DNA of 25,136 nucleotides from DASZGI01 sp035938995 (GCF_035938995.1 NZ_DASZGI010000237.1:1-25136), one strand, 5' to 3'; shown: positions 1-8,854, numbered from the stretch's first letter. The notes: generated by a model not told the origin, from the letters alone. Made by a program: numbers and translations.

Positions 1-43
1 TATTCGGCGGCAGCTGCGCCGCACGACCCACAGGAGCGAATTC

Positions 44-1672
44 GTGACGTCAGAACACACCGAGGAACCACGGGACCGGGCGGCGGGGACCGGCGACGAC
101 GGCGAGCACAACGTCTCGCGCCGCGGACTGATCGCCGGGGCGACCGCTGTCGGCGCGGCCGCGATGGTCGGCGCCGGCGCGGGCGCCCGGCGGCCCACCG
201 ACAGCCAGGCCCGGCTGATCGACACCGCGCTGGCCGCGTCGGCGACGGGCGCCGCGAGCCTGTCCGACGTCAAGCATGTCGTGGTACTGATGCAGGAGAA
301 CCGCTCGTTCGACCACTACTTCGGCACCCTCTCCGGAACACGTGGCTTCAGCGACCCCGCGGTCCCCACCCAGACCGTGAACGGCGTCACCTACCCGGTG
401 TTCTCGCAGTTCGGCTTCCAGCCCGGCGTCGGCCCCAGCACGTCGGGCTACATCCAGCCGTTCCACTTGGTCAGCGACCCGCCGCTGGAAGACGGGCAGA
501 CCACCAACGACATCGACCACAGCTGGGCCGGACAGCACCTCAGCTGGAACAACGGCGCGATGGACGGGTTCATCACCTCGCACCTCTCGACGACCGGCGC
601 CACCAACGGCCCGGTGACGATGGGCTACTACACCCGGGACGACCTCGCCTTCTACTACGCCCTGGCTGACGCGTTCACCATCTGCGACGGCTACCACTGC
701 TCTGTGCTCGGCCCGACCGACCCCAACCGGCTCATGCTGATGAGCGGGTCGATCGACCCGGAGGGCACCGGCGGCGGCCCGGTGGTGCAGACCTTCTCCA
801 ACCGCATCGGCGAAACCGGCAAGCTGAACTGGGAGACCATGCCGGAGCGGCTGCTGCAGGCCGGAGTCAGCTGGAAGGTCTACAACGACCCGATCGGCCT
901 GCTCGCGCTCAGCCCGCTGCCCTACTTCAAGAACTACGACAACCCGTTCTCGATCACCGGGATCGAGCTCATCGCCAACGGCCTGGCGCCGTCGTATCCG
1001 GACGATTTCAAGTCCGACATCGCGCACAACAAGCTGCCCTCGGTCTCCTGGATCATGCCGCCGGTCGCCGAGTGCGAGCACCCGGCCGCGCCGCCGTACT
1101 ACGGCGAGTACTTCGTCCAGGAGGTGCTGGCCGCGCTGGTGTCCAACCCCGAGGTGTGGGCGCAGACGGTCGTGTTCGTGGTCTACGACGAGAACGGCGG
1201 CTTCTTCGACCACGTCCCGCCGCCCACCGCGCCTAAGGGCACGCCGGGCGAGTGGCTGGCGACGCTTCCGGCCGCGGCCGGCGGGGTCAACGGCCCGATC
1301 GGCCTCGGCTTCCGCACCCCGGCGCTGGTCATCTCCCCGTTCAGCGCGGGCGGATACCGGTATTCTGGCACCCTTGACCACACGTCGGTGATGCGCTTCA
1401 TCGAGACCAGATTCGGGGTCGCGGCGCCGAACATCTCGGCCTGGCGGCGCGGCGTGACCGGCGACTTCACCGGCGCGCTCAACCTGACCTCGCCGCCCGT
1501 CACCGGGTTCCCGTCGCTGCCGGCGGTCAGCATCGGCGACACCTCGGTCGCCGAGCAGGCCGTGCTGAACGCGCTGGCCGGGACGCTCGACGTGGGCATC
1601 CCCTACCCGCTGCCGACGTCGAACAGCATGCCGGCGCAGGAGACCGCTCCGGACCGGCCTCCGGTGCCGTAG
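44..1672 (+). CDS. Tat-exported phospholipase C-type phosphoesterase (alkaline phosphatase superfamily)
   Basis: This is a 542-residue secreted phosphoesterase, probably hydrolysing phospholipid head groups or phosphomonoesters outside the membrane. The N-terminus has a twin-arginine signal: SRRGLIAG with R26-R27, then an Ala/Gly-rich hydrophobic stretch. Family motifs follow in order: LMQENRSFDHYFGTL (E85, N86), YDENGGFFDHVPPP (D382-H390) and DHTSVMRF (D445-H446); these are the expected metal and catalytic positions of the phosphoesterase/AcpA-PLC family. It ends about 100 residues after the last motif and lacks the paired C-terminal domains of the larger bacterial phosphatidylcholine-hydrolysing enzymes. 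The GTG start has AGGAG at 32-36, seven bases upstream. Tat export fits a protein that folds with metal in the cytoplasm. The exact substrate cannot be read from sequence; acid phosphatase is the main alternative. Confidence 0.93.
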   Translation: MTSEHTEEPRDRAAGTGDDGEHNVSRRGLIAGATAVGAAAMVGAGAGARRPTDSQARLIDTALAASATGAASLSDVKHVVVLMQENRSFDHYFGTLSGTRGFSDPAVPTQTVNGVTYPVFSQFGFQPGVGPSTSGYIQPFHLVSDPPLEDGQTTNDIDHSWAGQHLSWNNGAMDGFITSHLSTTGATNGPVTMGYYTRDDLAFYYALADAFTICDGYHCSVLGPTDPNRLMLMSGSIDPEGTGGGPVVQTFSNRIGETGKLNWETMPERLLQAGVSWKVYNDPIGLLALSPLPYFKNYDNPFSITGIELIANGLAPSYPDDFKSDIAHNKLPSVSWIMPPVAECEHPAAPPYYGEYFVQEVLAALVSNPEVWAQTVVFVVYDENGGFFDHVPPPTAPKGTPGEWLATLPAAAGGVNGPIGLGFRTPALVISPFSAGGYRYSGTLDHTSVMRFIETRFGVAAPNISAWRRGVTGDFTGALNLTSPPVTGFPSLPAVSIGDTSVAEQAVLNALAGTLDVGIPYPLPTSNSMPAQETAPDRPPVP

Positions 1673-1714
1673 CTCCGTGCAAGGACATATCAATGGTCGG
1701 AAACAGCCCCGAAA

Positions 1715-1732
1715 CCTGATATTCCTGATATT
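1715..1732. repeat. 9-bp perfect tandem duplication (CCTGATATT x2)
   Basis: CCTGATATT occurs twice without a gap in the AT-richer part of the 266-bp gap between the phosphoesterase and the S53 peptidase. It could be half-sites for a regulator or a replication-slippage scar; nothing distinguishes the two. Confidence 0.6.
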
Positions 1733-1823
1733 CGCGCTTTTGTCGGCGGGTCCGTGCATCATGGCGCGGATCCGCCACGCGCATAAGGTGACGCAGCCGC
1801 GACGGAGGGCTAAGACGCTGGTA

Positions 1824-1842
1824 TGGCGGGATAGCCCCGCCA
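1824..1842. terminator. Small hairpin between phosphoesterase and peptidase genes
   Basis: TGGCGGG and CCCGCCA form a 7-bp stem around a 5-nt loop, about 150 bp past the phosphoesterase stop and 97 bp before the peptidase start. There is no T-run. It may end the upstream transcript or lie in the peptidase leader; the evidence is weak. Confidence 0.3.
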
Positions 1843-1938
1843 ACGCGCCGGGCCTCCGGTGCGCGTCCCCACGGCACCGCGGTCCGCAGATGTGCCCGCG
1901 GCGCGTCAGCGCTCCACAAGAGACCTTGGAGTATCAGA

Positions 1939-4900
1939 GTGCAAGTGCTCGGGCATTTCATATCCACACCTCGGTTACGCGGGAGGACGGCGCACAGGAT
2001 CGCCGCCGTGTTGGCCGCGGCGGCGCTCGGGGCCGCCGGGACCCAGGCGCCCGCCCACGCCACCACCGCCGCCGTGGGCGGCCGGGCCTCCGCCAGCACC
2101 GGAAGTTCCAAGGGTGCGACCGTCGTACCACTGTGCGCGACAGCGAAGAAGGGCCAGTTCCGATGCTTCGCGTTGAAGCGGACGGACCTGCCCGGCGCGA
2201 AGGGCCTCCAGCCGCTGGCAACCCCCGCGGGCTACGGACCGACTGATCTGGCCAGCGCGTACGGGCTGCCGTCCGGCGGCGGCGCGGGCACCACGGTCGC
2301 GCTCGTCGACGCGAACGACGACCCGAGCGCGGAGGCGGACCTCGGCGTTTACCGGGCGCAGTACGGCCTGCCGGCGTGCACCACGGCGAACGGCTGCTTC
2401 AGCAAGGTGGACCAGACCGGCGGCACCAACTACCCGCCGGCCGACGCCAACTGGTCGGGCGAGATCTCGCTCGACCTCGACATGGTCTCCGCCATCGCGC
2501 CGGCCGCGCACATCATCCTGGTCGAGGCGAACACCCCGAACTTCACCGACTTGGGCGCGGCCGTCGACGAGGCGGTGGCGCTGGGCGCCGGATTCGTCTC
2601 GAACTCCTACGGCTCGCAGTACTCCTCGACGCCGGGCAGCGGCGAGGACCCGTCGGAGACCACGACGATGGACCCGTACTACAACCACCCGGGCGTCGCG
2701 ATCGTCGCCAGCTCCGGGGACTCAGGGTACGGAGTCGCCTACCCGGCCGCGTCGCAATACGTGACGTCGGTCGGCGGGACCTCGCTGGTACGCGATTCCA
2801 GCACCCGCGGATGGAGCGAGTCGGTGTGGAACGACTCGTTCGGCGGCGGGGGCTCCGGCTGCTCGCTCTACGAGCCGAAGCCGTCGTTCCAGACCGACTC
2901 CGGCTGCTCGATGCGTACCGTCGCGGACGTGTCAGCGGTCGCCGACCCGGCGACCGGCGTCGCGGTCTACGACAGCTTCCAGTCCGCCGGCTGGCAGGTC
3001 TTCGGCGGCACCAGCGCGGCCTCGCCGATCATCGCGAGCGTGTACGCCGACGCCGGAAACCCGGCCGCCGGGACGTATCCGAACTCGTACCCATACGCCA
3101 GGGCGAGCGCGTTCAACGACGTGACGACCGGCTCGAACGGCACCTGCACGCCGACGTATCTGTGCACCGCGGGGCCCGGCTACGACGGTCCGACCGGCCT
3201 CGGCACCCCACAGGGCACCTCCGGCTTCGCCAGCGGACCGCACGGGCTGGTCACCGGCACGGTGACGGCGTCCGGCGGCGGCGCGCTGGCCGACGCGAAG
3301 GTCACGGTCGGCAGCACCAGCATCGTCACCGGCGCGAACGGCACCTACAGCGTTTCCGTGCCGGCCGGGACGTACACAGTGAGCGCGAGCGCCTATGGCT
3401 ACGCGACGCAGACGGTGACCGGAGTCGCGGTCGCCGACGGCGCGAGCGTGACGGAGAACTTCTCCCTCGCCGCCGTCGCGCGCGCCACCGTATCCGGGAA
3501 GGTCACCGACGGTTCGGGCAAGGGCTGGCCGCTCTACGCCTCGATCAGCGTCGAGGGCGCTCCGGGCGGACCGGTGTATACGAACCCGAAGACCGGCGCG
3601 TACAGCCTCCAGCTGCCGGTCGACGGCACTTACACCCTCGACGTCACACCCGCGTACACCGGCTACCAGGAAGCCAAGCAGCAGGTCACCGTGGGGATCA
3701 GCAACGTCACGCAGAACATCGCGGTCTTGGTGGACGCGACGGCCTGCACCGCTCCCGGCTACGCGACCCACGTCCACGGCAGTTCGCAGACCTTTGACAC
3801 CACGTCCCTCCCGGCGGGCTGGACGATCACCAACGCCACGGCGACGGTCGGCGGTTGGGAGTTTGACGACCCGGGCAACCGCGGGAACCTGACCGGCGGC
3901 ACCGGCGGCTTCGCCATCGTCGACAGCGACCACCTCGGCATCGGCAACCATCAGGACTCGATCCTGACCGGCCCGGTCACCGACCTGTCCGCGATCACCG
4001 ACCCGTCCCTGTCGTTCGACACCTACTACAAGGCGTTCAGCAACTCGACCGCCGAAGTGGACGTGAGCACCGACGGCGGCACGACCTGGACGAGCGTGTG
4101 GCAGTACTCGACGACCAACGTGAACGGACAGCACGTCTCCATCCCGCTGCCGCAGGCCGTCGGGAAGACCGCGGTGCAGGTCCAATTCCACTACACCGGC
4201 ACCTGGGCCTACTACTGGGAGGTGGATGACGTCGTGCTCGGCGACACCACCTGCGACCCGGTGCCCGGCGGTCTGGTGGTCGGACAGGTCACGGATGCGA
4301 ACACGAAGACCGCGCTGGCCGGGGCGGTCATCACCGAGGCGGGCACGACGCCCGTCACGACGACGTCGGCTGCAACCACCGATCCGGCGCTCAAGGGCGC
4401 GTTCTACTGGCTGTTCTCGCCCGGCACCGGAGCCCAGTCGCTGACCGCCGCCATGACCCACTACACCTCGGCGACGGCCGCGGTCACGGTGCCCGCCTCC
4501 GGCGTGGTCGAACAGGACTTCAGCCTGAAGGCCGGGCGCCTCACGGTGACGCCGTCGTCGATCTCGAAGACGATCGCCTGGGGCGGCAACACCACCGCGA
4601 CGCTCACCGCGAAGAACACCGGGACCGCGCCCGCGACGCTCAGCCTCGGCAACCTGAACGGCGGATTCACCATTCAGGGCGTCAAGCTGAGCGGCGCACC
4701 GGTCCAGCACGTGACCGGCACGTTCCCGACCACCGACATGGTCATCGCCAAGAAACAGGCCGTGGGCAAGGCCGGGGTGACACCGTCGGCGGTCGGCCAG
4801 ACGGCGGGCACCGCGTGGCAGTCGATCGCCAACTTCCCGACCACCATCCAGGACAACCTGGCCGAGTACAACGGCGGCAAGCTCTACTCCGGGTTCGGGT

Positions 4901-6141
4901 TCACCGGCGCCGCCGACACCAACGCCCTGTACTCGTTCGATCCGGGGGCGGGGACGTGGACGCAGCTGGCCAGCGCGACGGACACCCGCGAGACCCCGGC
5001 GCACGGCTTCATCGACGGCAAGCTCTACGTCGCCGGAGGCTGGGGCGCGTCGGGCAGCCCTGACACCTCGACCGAGGTCTACGACCCGGCGGCCAACACC
5101 TGGTCGCAGGGTCCTGCCTGGGCCGGGGCGATGGCCGGATCGGGCAGCGCGGTGCTCGGCACGAAGCTCTACGTCGTCGGCGGTTGCGGTGCCAGCACCT
5201 GCGGGTCGACGAGCGTCTCCGTGCTCGACACCACGTCAGGATCCTGGTCCACCGCCGCGAACTACCCGGAGACCACGTCGTGGCTCGCCTGCGGCGCGAT
5301 CGCCGGAAAGATCTACTGCGCGGGCGGCACCGACGGCACCGCGACGAGTGCGCACACGTATGTGTACGACCCGTCGTTCGACTCGTGGACCAAGCTCACT
5401 GACATGCCTACCGGCGCCTGGGGTGGCGCGTACACCGCAGCGAACGGCCTGTTGCTGGTCCAGGACGGCGTGGCCGGCGGGGCGCTCACCAACCAGGGCT
5501 GGGCCTACAACCCCACAACGGACACCTGGAGCGCGCTGCCCAACGCCAACGCCGCCGCGTACCGTTTCGGCGGAGCGCTCGGGTTCTACATGGTCGGCGG
5601 CGGTGAGGGCACGTTCGCGACGCCGCTGAACACGGCGGCTGTGCTGCCGGGTTACGACCAGGGCAGCAACGCAGGCGCGCCGTGGCTGTCGCTGAGTGCG
5701 AACTCGGTGACGCTGGCTCCCGGTGCGACCGCGACGGTCACGGTGACGCTGAACGCGGCGGATCCGTCGATCGTGCAGCCGGGCGCGTACACGGCATCGC
5801 TGCTTCTGGATTCCGACACGCCCTACCGGCTCGGCGCGGTGCCGGTGACGATGACGGTGAAGCCGCCGTCGACCTGGGGCAAGATCACCGGAGTGGTCCA
5901 GTACACGGACACCTCCGGGAAGCTGGTGCCGATCGCCGGCGCGACCGTGCAGATCGACACCTGGGCCACCCACTACACCCTGCACACCGACGCCAGCGGC
6001 GGATACGCCCTTTGGCTCGACTACCGCAACAACCCGCTGACCGTCATCGCCGCCAAGGACGGCTACCAACCCCAGGTCGCCACGGTGAAGATCAAGAAGG
6101 GCAACACCGTCACGCAGTCCTTCACCCTGCTGATCGACTGA
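1939..6141 (+). CDS. Secreted multidomain S53 (sedolisin) serine-carboxyl peptidase with kelch repeats
   Basis: This is a 1400-residue exported protease. GTG start with GGAG at 1928-1931; a basic N-terminus and an Ala-rich core ending AHA (about residue 41) form a Sec signal. The catalytic domain spans about 100-430: E175 and D179 in GEISLDLD, oxyanion D261 in SSGDSG, nucleophile S359 in GGTSAASP, and the calcium site FNDV (D394) plus YDGPTGLG (D416). Carboxypeptidase-regulatory-like beta folds follow (about 434-514 and 515-600), then a choice-of-anchor-J/MAM-like jelly roll (615-773), another regulatory-like fold (776-864), an Ig-like segment (865-955), a kelch propeller with at least five D-x-W-type blades (960-1240), a BACON-like segment (1253-1310) and a final regulatory-like fold (1312-1400). 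Only about 60 residues separate signal and catalytic domain, so the usual S53 propeptide of nearly 200 residues is missing. The tail modules suggest binding to polymers or cell surfaces; that is inference. Confidence 0.95.
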   Translation: MQVLGHFISTPRLRGRTAHRIAAVLAAAALGAAGTQAPAHATTAAVGGRASASTGSSKGATVVPLCATAKKGQFRCFALKRTDLPGAKGLQPLATPAGYGPTDLASAYGLPSGGGAGTTVALVDANDDPSAEADLGVYRAQYGLPACTTANGCFSKVDQTGGTNYPPADANWSGEISLDLDMVSAIAPAAHIILVEANTPNFTDLGAAVDEAVALGAGFVSNSYGSQYSSTPGSGEDPSETTTMDPYYNHPGVAIVASSGDSGYGVAYPAASQYVTSVGGTSLVRDSSTRGWSESVWNDSFGGGGSGCSLYEPKPSFQTDSGCSMRTVADVSAVADPATGVAVYDSFQSAGWQVFGGTSAASPIIASVYADAGNPAAGTYPNSYPYARASAFNDVTTGSNGTCTPTYLCTAGPGYDGPTGLGTPQGTSGFASGPHGLVTGTVTASGGGALADAKVTVGSTSIVTGANGTYSVSVPAGTYTVSASAYGYATQTVTGVAVADGASVTENFSLAAVARATVSGKVTDGSGKGWPLYASISVEGAPGGPVYTNPKTGAYSLQLPVDGTYTLDVTPAYTGYQEAKQQVTVGISNVTQNIAVLVDATACTAPGYATHVHGSSQTFDTTSLPAGWTITNATATVGGWEFDDPGNRGNLTGGTGGFAIVDSDHLGIGNHQDSILTGPVTDLSAITDPSLSFDTYYKAFSNSTAEVDVSTDGGTTWTSVWQYSTTNVNGQHVSIPLPQAVGKTAVQVQFHYTGTWAYYWEVDDVVLGDTTCDPVPGGLVVGQVTDANTKTALAGAVITEAGTTPVTTTSAATTDPALKGAFYWLFSPGTGAQSLTAAMTHYTSATAAVTVPASGVVEQDFSLKAGRLTVTPSSISKTIAWGGNTTATLTAKNTGTAPATLSLGNLNGGFTIQGVKLSGAPVQHVTGTFPTTDMVIAKKQAVGKAGVTPSAVGQTAGTAWQSIANFPTTIQDNLAEYNGGKLYSGFGFTGAADTNALYSFDPGAGTWTQLASATDTRETPAHGFIDGKLYVAGGWGASGSPDTSTEVYDPAANTWSQGPAWAGAMAGSGSAVLGTKLYVVGGCGASTCGSTSVSVLDTTSGSWSTAANYPETTSWLACGAIAGKIYCAGGTDGTATSAHTYVYDPSFDSWTKLTDMPTGAWGGAYTAANGLLLVQDGVAGGALTNQGWAYNPTTDTWSALPNANAAAYRFGGALGFYMVGGGEGTFATPLNTAAVLPGYDQGSNAGAPWLSLSANSVTLAPGATATVTVTLNAADPSIVQPGAYTASLLLDSDTPYRLGAVPVTMTVKPPSTWGKITGVVQYTDTSGKLVPIAGATVQIDTWATHYTLHTDASGGYALWLDYRNNPLTVIAAKDGYQPQVATVKIKKGNTVTQSFTLLID

Positions 6142-6255
6142 AAACGACCGGTCGTCTTGAGAGCTAGACGGGAGTAGCACGCAAGCGGCGGGCCCGCCTC
6201 GGATGGGGCGGGCCCGCTGCTTCACGCCTCCGCTTGGGATCCAAAACGACCGGTC
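6141..6255. repeat. AAAACGACCGGTC motif repeated 102 bp apart, flanking a terminator
   Basis: AAAACGACCGGTCGTCTT at 6141-6158 overlaps the last base of the peptidase stop codon and contains the perfect 12-bp palindrome ACGACCGGTCGT. AAAACGACCGGTCTTCTC at 6243-6260 repeats its first 13 bases and most of the rest. The two copies bracket the hairpin at 6183-6222. Confidence 0.6.
6183..6222 (+). terminator. Strong GC hairpin terminator after the S53 peptidase
   Basis: Arms 6183-6198 and 6207-6222 pair over 16 positions with one G-T wobble around an 8-nt loop. It begins 42 bp past the stop codon. No T-tract follows, as is usual for high-GC actinobacterial terminators. Confidence 0.8.
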
Positions 6256-6326
6256 TTCTCGGCTGCTCGGACGCCGAGTCCGCTGCCGCGTGTCACGCGC
6301 CGCGCTTCGCCCGCCACCGCAACTGT

Positions 6327-6354
6327 TTTCAGTCGGCGTCTTTCAATCGGCGCC
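6327..6354. repeat. 14-bp tandem duplication
   Basis: TTTCAGTCGGCGTC is followed immediately by TTTCAATCGGCGCC, with two differences. It lies about 255 bp upstream of the sugar transporter. It may be a pair of regulator half-sites or a slippage product. Confidence 0.5.
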
Positions 6355-6535
6355 ATCCGGCCGCCTGACAACCCGCCTCTTCCCTCCCAATCGCGCCCAT
6401 TTTTGCCCGCAAGTTGTTCATGTTTATGAAAACTAGTCACGTAGCGGAATTGTTATCACGTACAGCCTTGCGACGGTGGCCTTCCGGTGTGAACGTGTGC
6501 GCCGGGACCGCACCCACGCGCACCGCCGGTCCCTC

Positions 6536-6566
6536 ATCGCGTGATCGCATATCGCGTTATCGCGTT
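6536..6566 (+). promoter_or_regulatory. Cluster of four ATCGCR repeats upstream of the sugar transporter
   Basis: ATCGC(G/A) begins at 6536, 6544, 6551 and 6559, so the spacing is 7-8 bp. The last two copies are identical ATCGCGTT octamers. The cluster ends 41 bp before the transporter ATG, where a promoter or operator would be expected. The regulatory role is inferred from position only. Confidence 0.4.
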
Positions 6567-6607
6567 CTGATCTGACTCTGCCAATCAACGGAGCGAGGCG
6601 GGCGGGC

Positions 6608-8005
6608 ATGGCACAGGCGACGTCGGCACGGCGCGTCAACCGGACGACTCTGTATTTCTTCGGCGCACTCGGCGGCATCCTGTTCGGATACGACCTCGGG
6701 GTGATCGCCGGCATCCTGGTCCTGCTCTCCAAGGACTGGCACCTGACCGCGTTCACGAAGGGGGCGGTCACCGCCAGCCTCTCGATCGGCGCGGTCTTCG
6801 GCGCGGCGCTGGCCGGGCGGATCGCCGACCGGCTCGGCCGGCGCAGCACTATCATGATCGCCGCCGTGATCGTCATCATCGGCACGGTGGCCTGCATGCT
6901 GGCGCAGAACGTCGGCACCATGACGGTCACCCGCGGCATCATCGGACTCGGCATCGGGTGCTCCTCCGCGACCGTGCCGACCTACCTGTCCGAGCTGGCC
7001 CCGGCCCGGCTGCGCGGCGCGATGTCCTCGCTGAACCAGATCTTCATCGTCAGCGGCATCCTGATCGCGTTCCTGGTCGACTACTGGCTGGCCGGCAGCG
7101 GCAACTGGCGCGGCATGTTCTCCGGCGCGCTGATCCCCGCCGGCATCCTGCTGATCGGCCTGTTCTTCCTGCCCGAAACGCCGCGCTGGCTGCTCAAGCG
7201 CGGCCGCGAGCAGGAAGCCAGGGCCGTGCTGAACAGCACCCACGGGGAAGCCGAGACCGACGCCGAGATCGCCCAGATCCGCGAGGTCATCCGGCTCGAC
7301 ACGGAGCAGCAGTCGCGGTGGCGCGACCTGCTCGCGCCGTGGGTCCGGCCAATGCTGATCGTCGCGCTGCTCCTGGCCGTCGGGCAGCAGTTCAGCGGCG
7401 TCAACGCGATCAACGCCTACTTCCCGACGATGCTCGTCTCGCTCGGCTTCACCACGAGCACGGCGCTGCTGAGCGCGATCGCCCTCGGCGTGACCAAACT
7501 GGTGTTCACCGCGTGGGTGGTGTTCGTGGTCGACCGCTGGGGCCGCAAGCCGCTGCTGCTCATCGGCAACGTCGTCATGGCCGCCACGCTCATCGCGGCC
7601 GGCTTCGTCATCCTCGACGTGCACAACAAGACGACGCTCGGCTCGCTCACCCTCGTCCTGCTCATCCTGTACCTCGCCGGCTACGAGCTCGGATGGGGCG
7701 CCGTCGTCTGGGTCATGATGGCCGAGGTCTTCCCGCTCAAGGCACGCGCCGCCGGTATGGGCGTGAGCGCCGTGGTGCTGTGGGCGTCCACCGGCATCAT
7801 CACCGGCATCTTCCCGACCATGTCCGATCCGAAGAAACTCGGCCTCGGGCACTCGATGTGGGTGTTCGCCGCGGTCAACATCGTCCTGTTCGTGCTGGTC
7901 AAGTGGATCGTGCCGGAGACGAAGGGACGCAGCCTCGAGGAGATCGAGCTGGACCTGCGCGGACGCCGGCACGCGGTGGCCGGGTCCGCAGCTGTATCAA
8001 GCTGA
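6608..8005 (+). CDS. MFS sugar-porter family transporter
   Basis: A 465-residue, 12-helix major-facilitator permease that most likely brings in a sugar or polyol with protons. Sugar-porter signatures are present in order: GGILFGYDLGVIAG in TM1 (22-35), GRIADRLGRR in the TM2-3 loop (70-79), PETPRWLL before the central loop, GQQFSGVNAINAY in TM7 (the QQxSG sugar-binding motif), DRWGRKPLLLIG in the TM8-9 loop, and PETKGRSLEEIE at the C-terminus. The length matches XylE/GalP/IolT-type carriers; the precise sugar cannot be told. The ATG has GAGG at 6595-6598. It sits alone between a terminator and a convergent gene, so it is probably monocistronic. Confidence 0.94.
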   Translation: MAQATSARRVNRTTLYFFGALGGILFGYDLGVIAGILVLLSKDWHLTAFTKGAVTASLSIGAVFGAALAGRIADRLGRRSTIMIAAVIVIIGTVACMLAQNVGTMTVTRGIIGLGIGCSSATVPTYLSELAPARLRGAMSSLNQIFIVSGILIAFLVDYWLAGSGNWRGMFSGALIPAGILLIGLFFLPETPRWLLKRGREQEARAVLNSTHGEAETDAEIAQIREVIRLDTEQQSRWRDLLAPWVRPMLIVALLLAVGQQFSGVNAINAYFPTMLVSLGFTTSTALLSAIALGVTKLVFTAWVVFVVDRWGRKPLLLIGNVVMAATLIAAGFVILDVHNKTTLGSLTLVLLILYLAGYELGWGAVVWVMMAEVFPLKARAAGMGVSAVVLWASTGIITGIFPTMSDPKKLGLGHSMWVFAAVNIVLFVLVKWIVPETKGRSLEEIELDLRGRRHAVAGSAAVSS

Positions 8006-8046
8006 ACACCGTCCCAAGCTGAGCACCGTCACGAGCTGAGCAGCCG
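8000..8046. repeat. 17-bp tandem repeat (x3) spanning two convergent stop codons
   Basis: Units begin at 8000, 8017 and 8034, exactly 17 bp apart, with consensus AGCTGARCACCGTC plus three variable bases. The first unit overlaps the transporter's TGA (8003-8005), and the second and third encode the last residues and stop of the opposing phosphoribosyltransferase. There is almost no other spacer between the genes. Confidence 0.75.
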
Positions 8047-8655
8047 CTCCACGTCGGCGTCGGTGAGCTGCTCGAAGTCGCGATACCACGAGCCGACGGC
8101 GTCAAGGCGGACCGGGGCCTCGAGCCAGACGACCCGGTCCGCCACCTCGCTGAGCGGATCGATCACCTCGGGCGGAAGCACCGGAACGGCCAGCACCACT
8201 CTCGCCGCTCCCTGCCGCGCGGCCACGGCGCACGCTGCTCGCGCCGTGGCCCCGGTGGCGATTCCATCGTCGACGACGATCGCGCAGCGGCCCTCCAGAG
8301 GCACCCGCGGATGCGCAGCCCGATAACGCTCCGAGCGCCGCGCCAGCTCGGCTGATTCAACCCGCTCCACTTCGGCGATTTGCTCCGGTGTGACGCGGGC
8401 GAGTTCGACGGTCTCTTCGTCGAGAATGCGCGTCCCGCCCTCCCCTAAGGCGCCCATCGCGAACTCAGGAAGCCAGGGCACGCCCAGCTTCCGCACCACG
8501 ATCACGTCGAGCGGTGCGTCCAAGGCGCGCGCTACCTCATGCGCGACCGCCACACCGCCGCGCGGCAGACCCAGCACCACGGGATTCTCGCCGCGCTCGG
8601 ATTCCAGCAGGACCGCCAGCCGCCGTCCGGCGTCGGCGCGATCGGCGAATCGCAT
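8029..8655 (-). CDS. Phosphoribosyltransferase-domain protein
   Basis: A 208-residue type I phosphoribosyltransferase-fold protein. The PRPP-binding loop is VVDDGIATGAT (127-137). An upstream LGLPRGGVAVAHEVARAL (28-45) and VVRKLGVPWLPEFAMGA (53-69) are typical of the stand-alone actinobacterial family often found in stress or dormancy gene sets. The substrate is unknown; these proteins are not assignable to a salvage base by sequence. The start at 8655 was chosen because AGGAGG lies five bases upstream on the reverse strand; a longer open frame to 8790 has no such site and lacks family similarity. It converges on the sugar transporter with 23 bp between stops, which does not imply a shared function. 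Confidence 0.93.
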   Translation of the reverse strand: MRFADRADAGRRLAVLLESERGENPVVLGLPRGGVAVAHEVARALDAPLDVIVVRKLGVPWLPEFAMGALGEGGTRILDEETVELARVTPEQIAEVERVESAELARRSERYRAAHPRVPLEGRCAIVVDDGIATGATARAACAVAARQGAARVVLAVPVLPPEVIDPLSEVADRVVWLEAPVRLDAVGSWYRDFEQLTDADVERLLSS

Positions 8656-8779
8656 CGAGCCTCCTGTGACATGCGCTCGTCGAGGTTGAGCAGCGTTCTT
8701 CGAGCCCTCTCCTTCACCGTAGAGCGCACTTGGTGTCGCCGCCCCCGTCGAACGCCGAAGAGCCGGCAATCGCCGTCTG

Positions 8780-8807
8780 TGTGACCGCAACTGTGGGCGG
8801 GTACATT
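8780..8807 (+). promoter_or_regulatory. Candidate sigma-70-type promoter for a leader mini-ORF
   Basis: TGTGAC (8780-8785), a 16-bp spacer and TACATT (8802-8807) resemble a housekeeping actinobacterial promoter reading rightward. Transcription would begin near 8814, some 40 nt before the mini-ORF. Identification is by pattern only. Confidence 0.35.
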
Positions 8808-8854
8808 AGGGCGCCGCCAGCTGTCAGTAACGACGAGGCAGACGTGAGGTGACC

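Larger units (their letters stand above)
6142..6607. other. 466-bp intergenic region between S53 peptidase and sugar transporter
   Basis: No convincing gene lies here. In order it contains a palindrome directly after the peptidase stop, a strong terminator hairpin, a second copy of the AAAACGACCGGTC motif (6243-6255), an exact 14-bp tandem pair with two mismatches (6327-6354), a small inverted repeat TTCAT-gttt-ATGAA (6417-6430), and an ATCGCG repeat cluster (6536-6566) close to the transporter start. Confidence 0.7.

Noticed and set aside
1677..2246. Forward open frame across the gap into the S53 gene
   Set aside because: Overlaps the signal-peptide region of the peptidase in another frame and has Arg-rich composition with no recognisable domain.
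2932..5004. Long open frame antisense to the S53 peptidase
   Set aside because: Arg/Val/Gly-rich composition, no domains, and fully overlapped by a gene with clear catalytic motifs; it is a by-product of high GC third positions.
6417..6430. TTCAT-gttt-ATGAA inverted repeat as an operator
   Set aside because: Arms of only 5 bp in an AT-richer stretch; too short to separate from chance.
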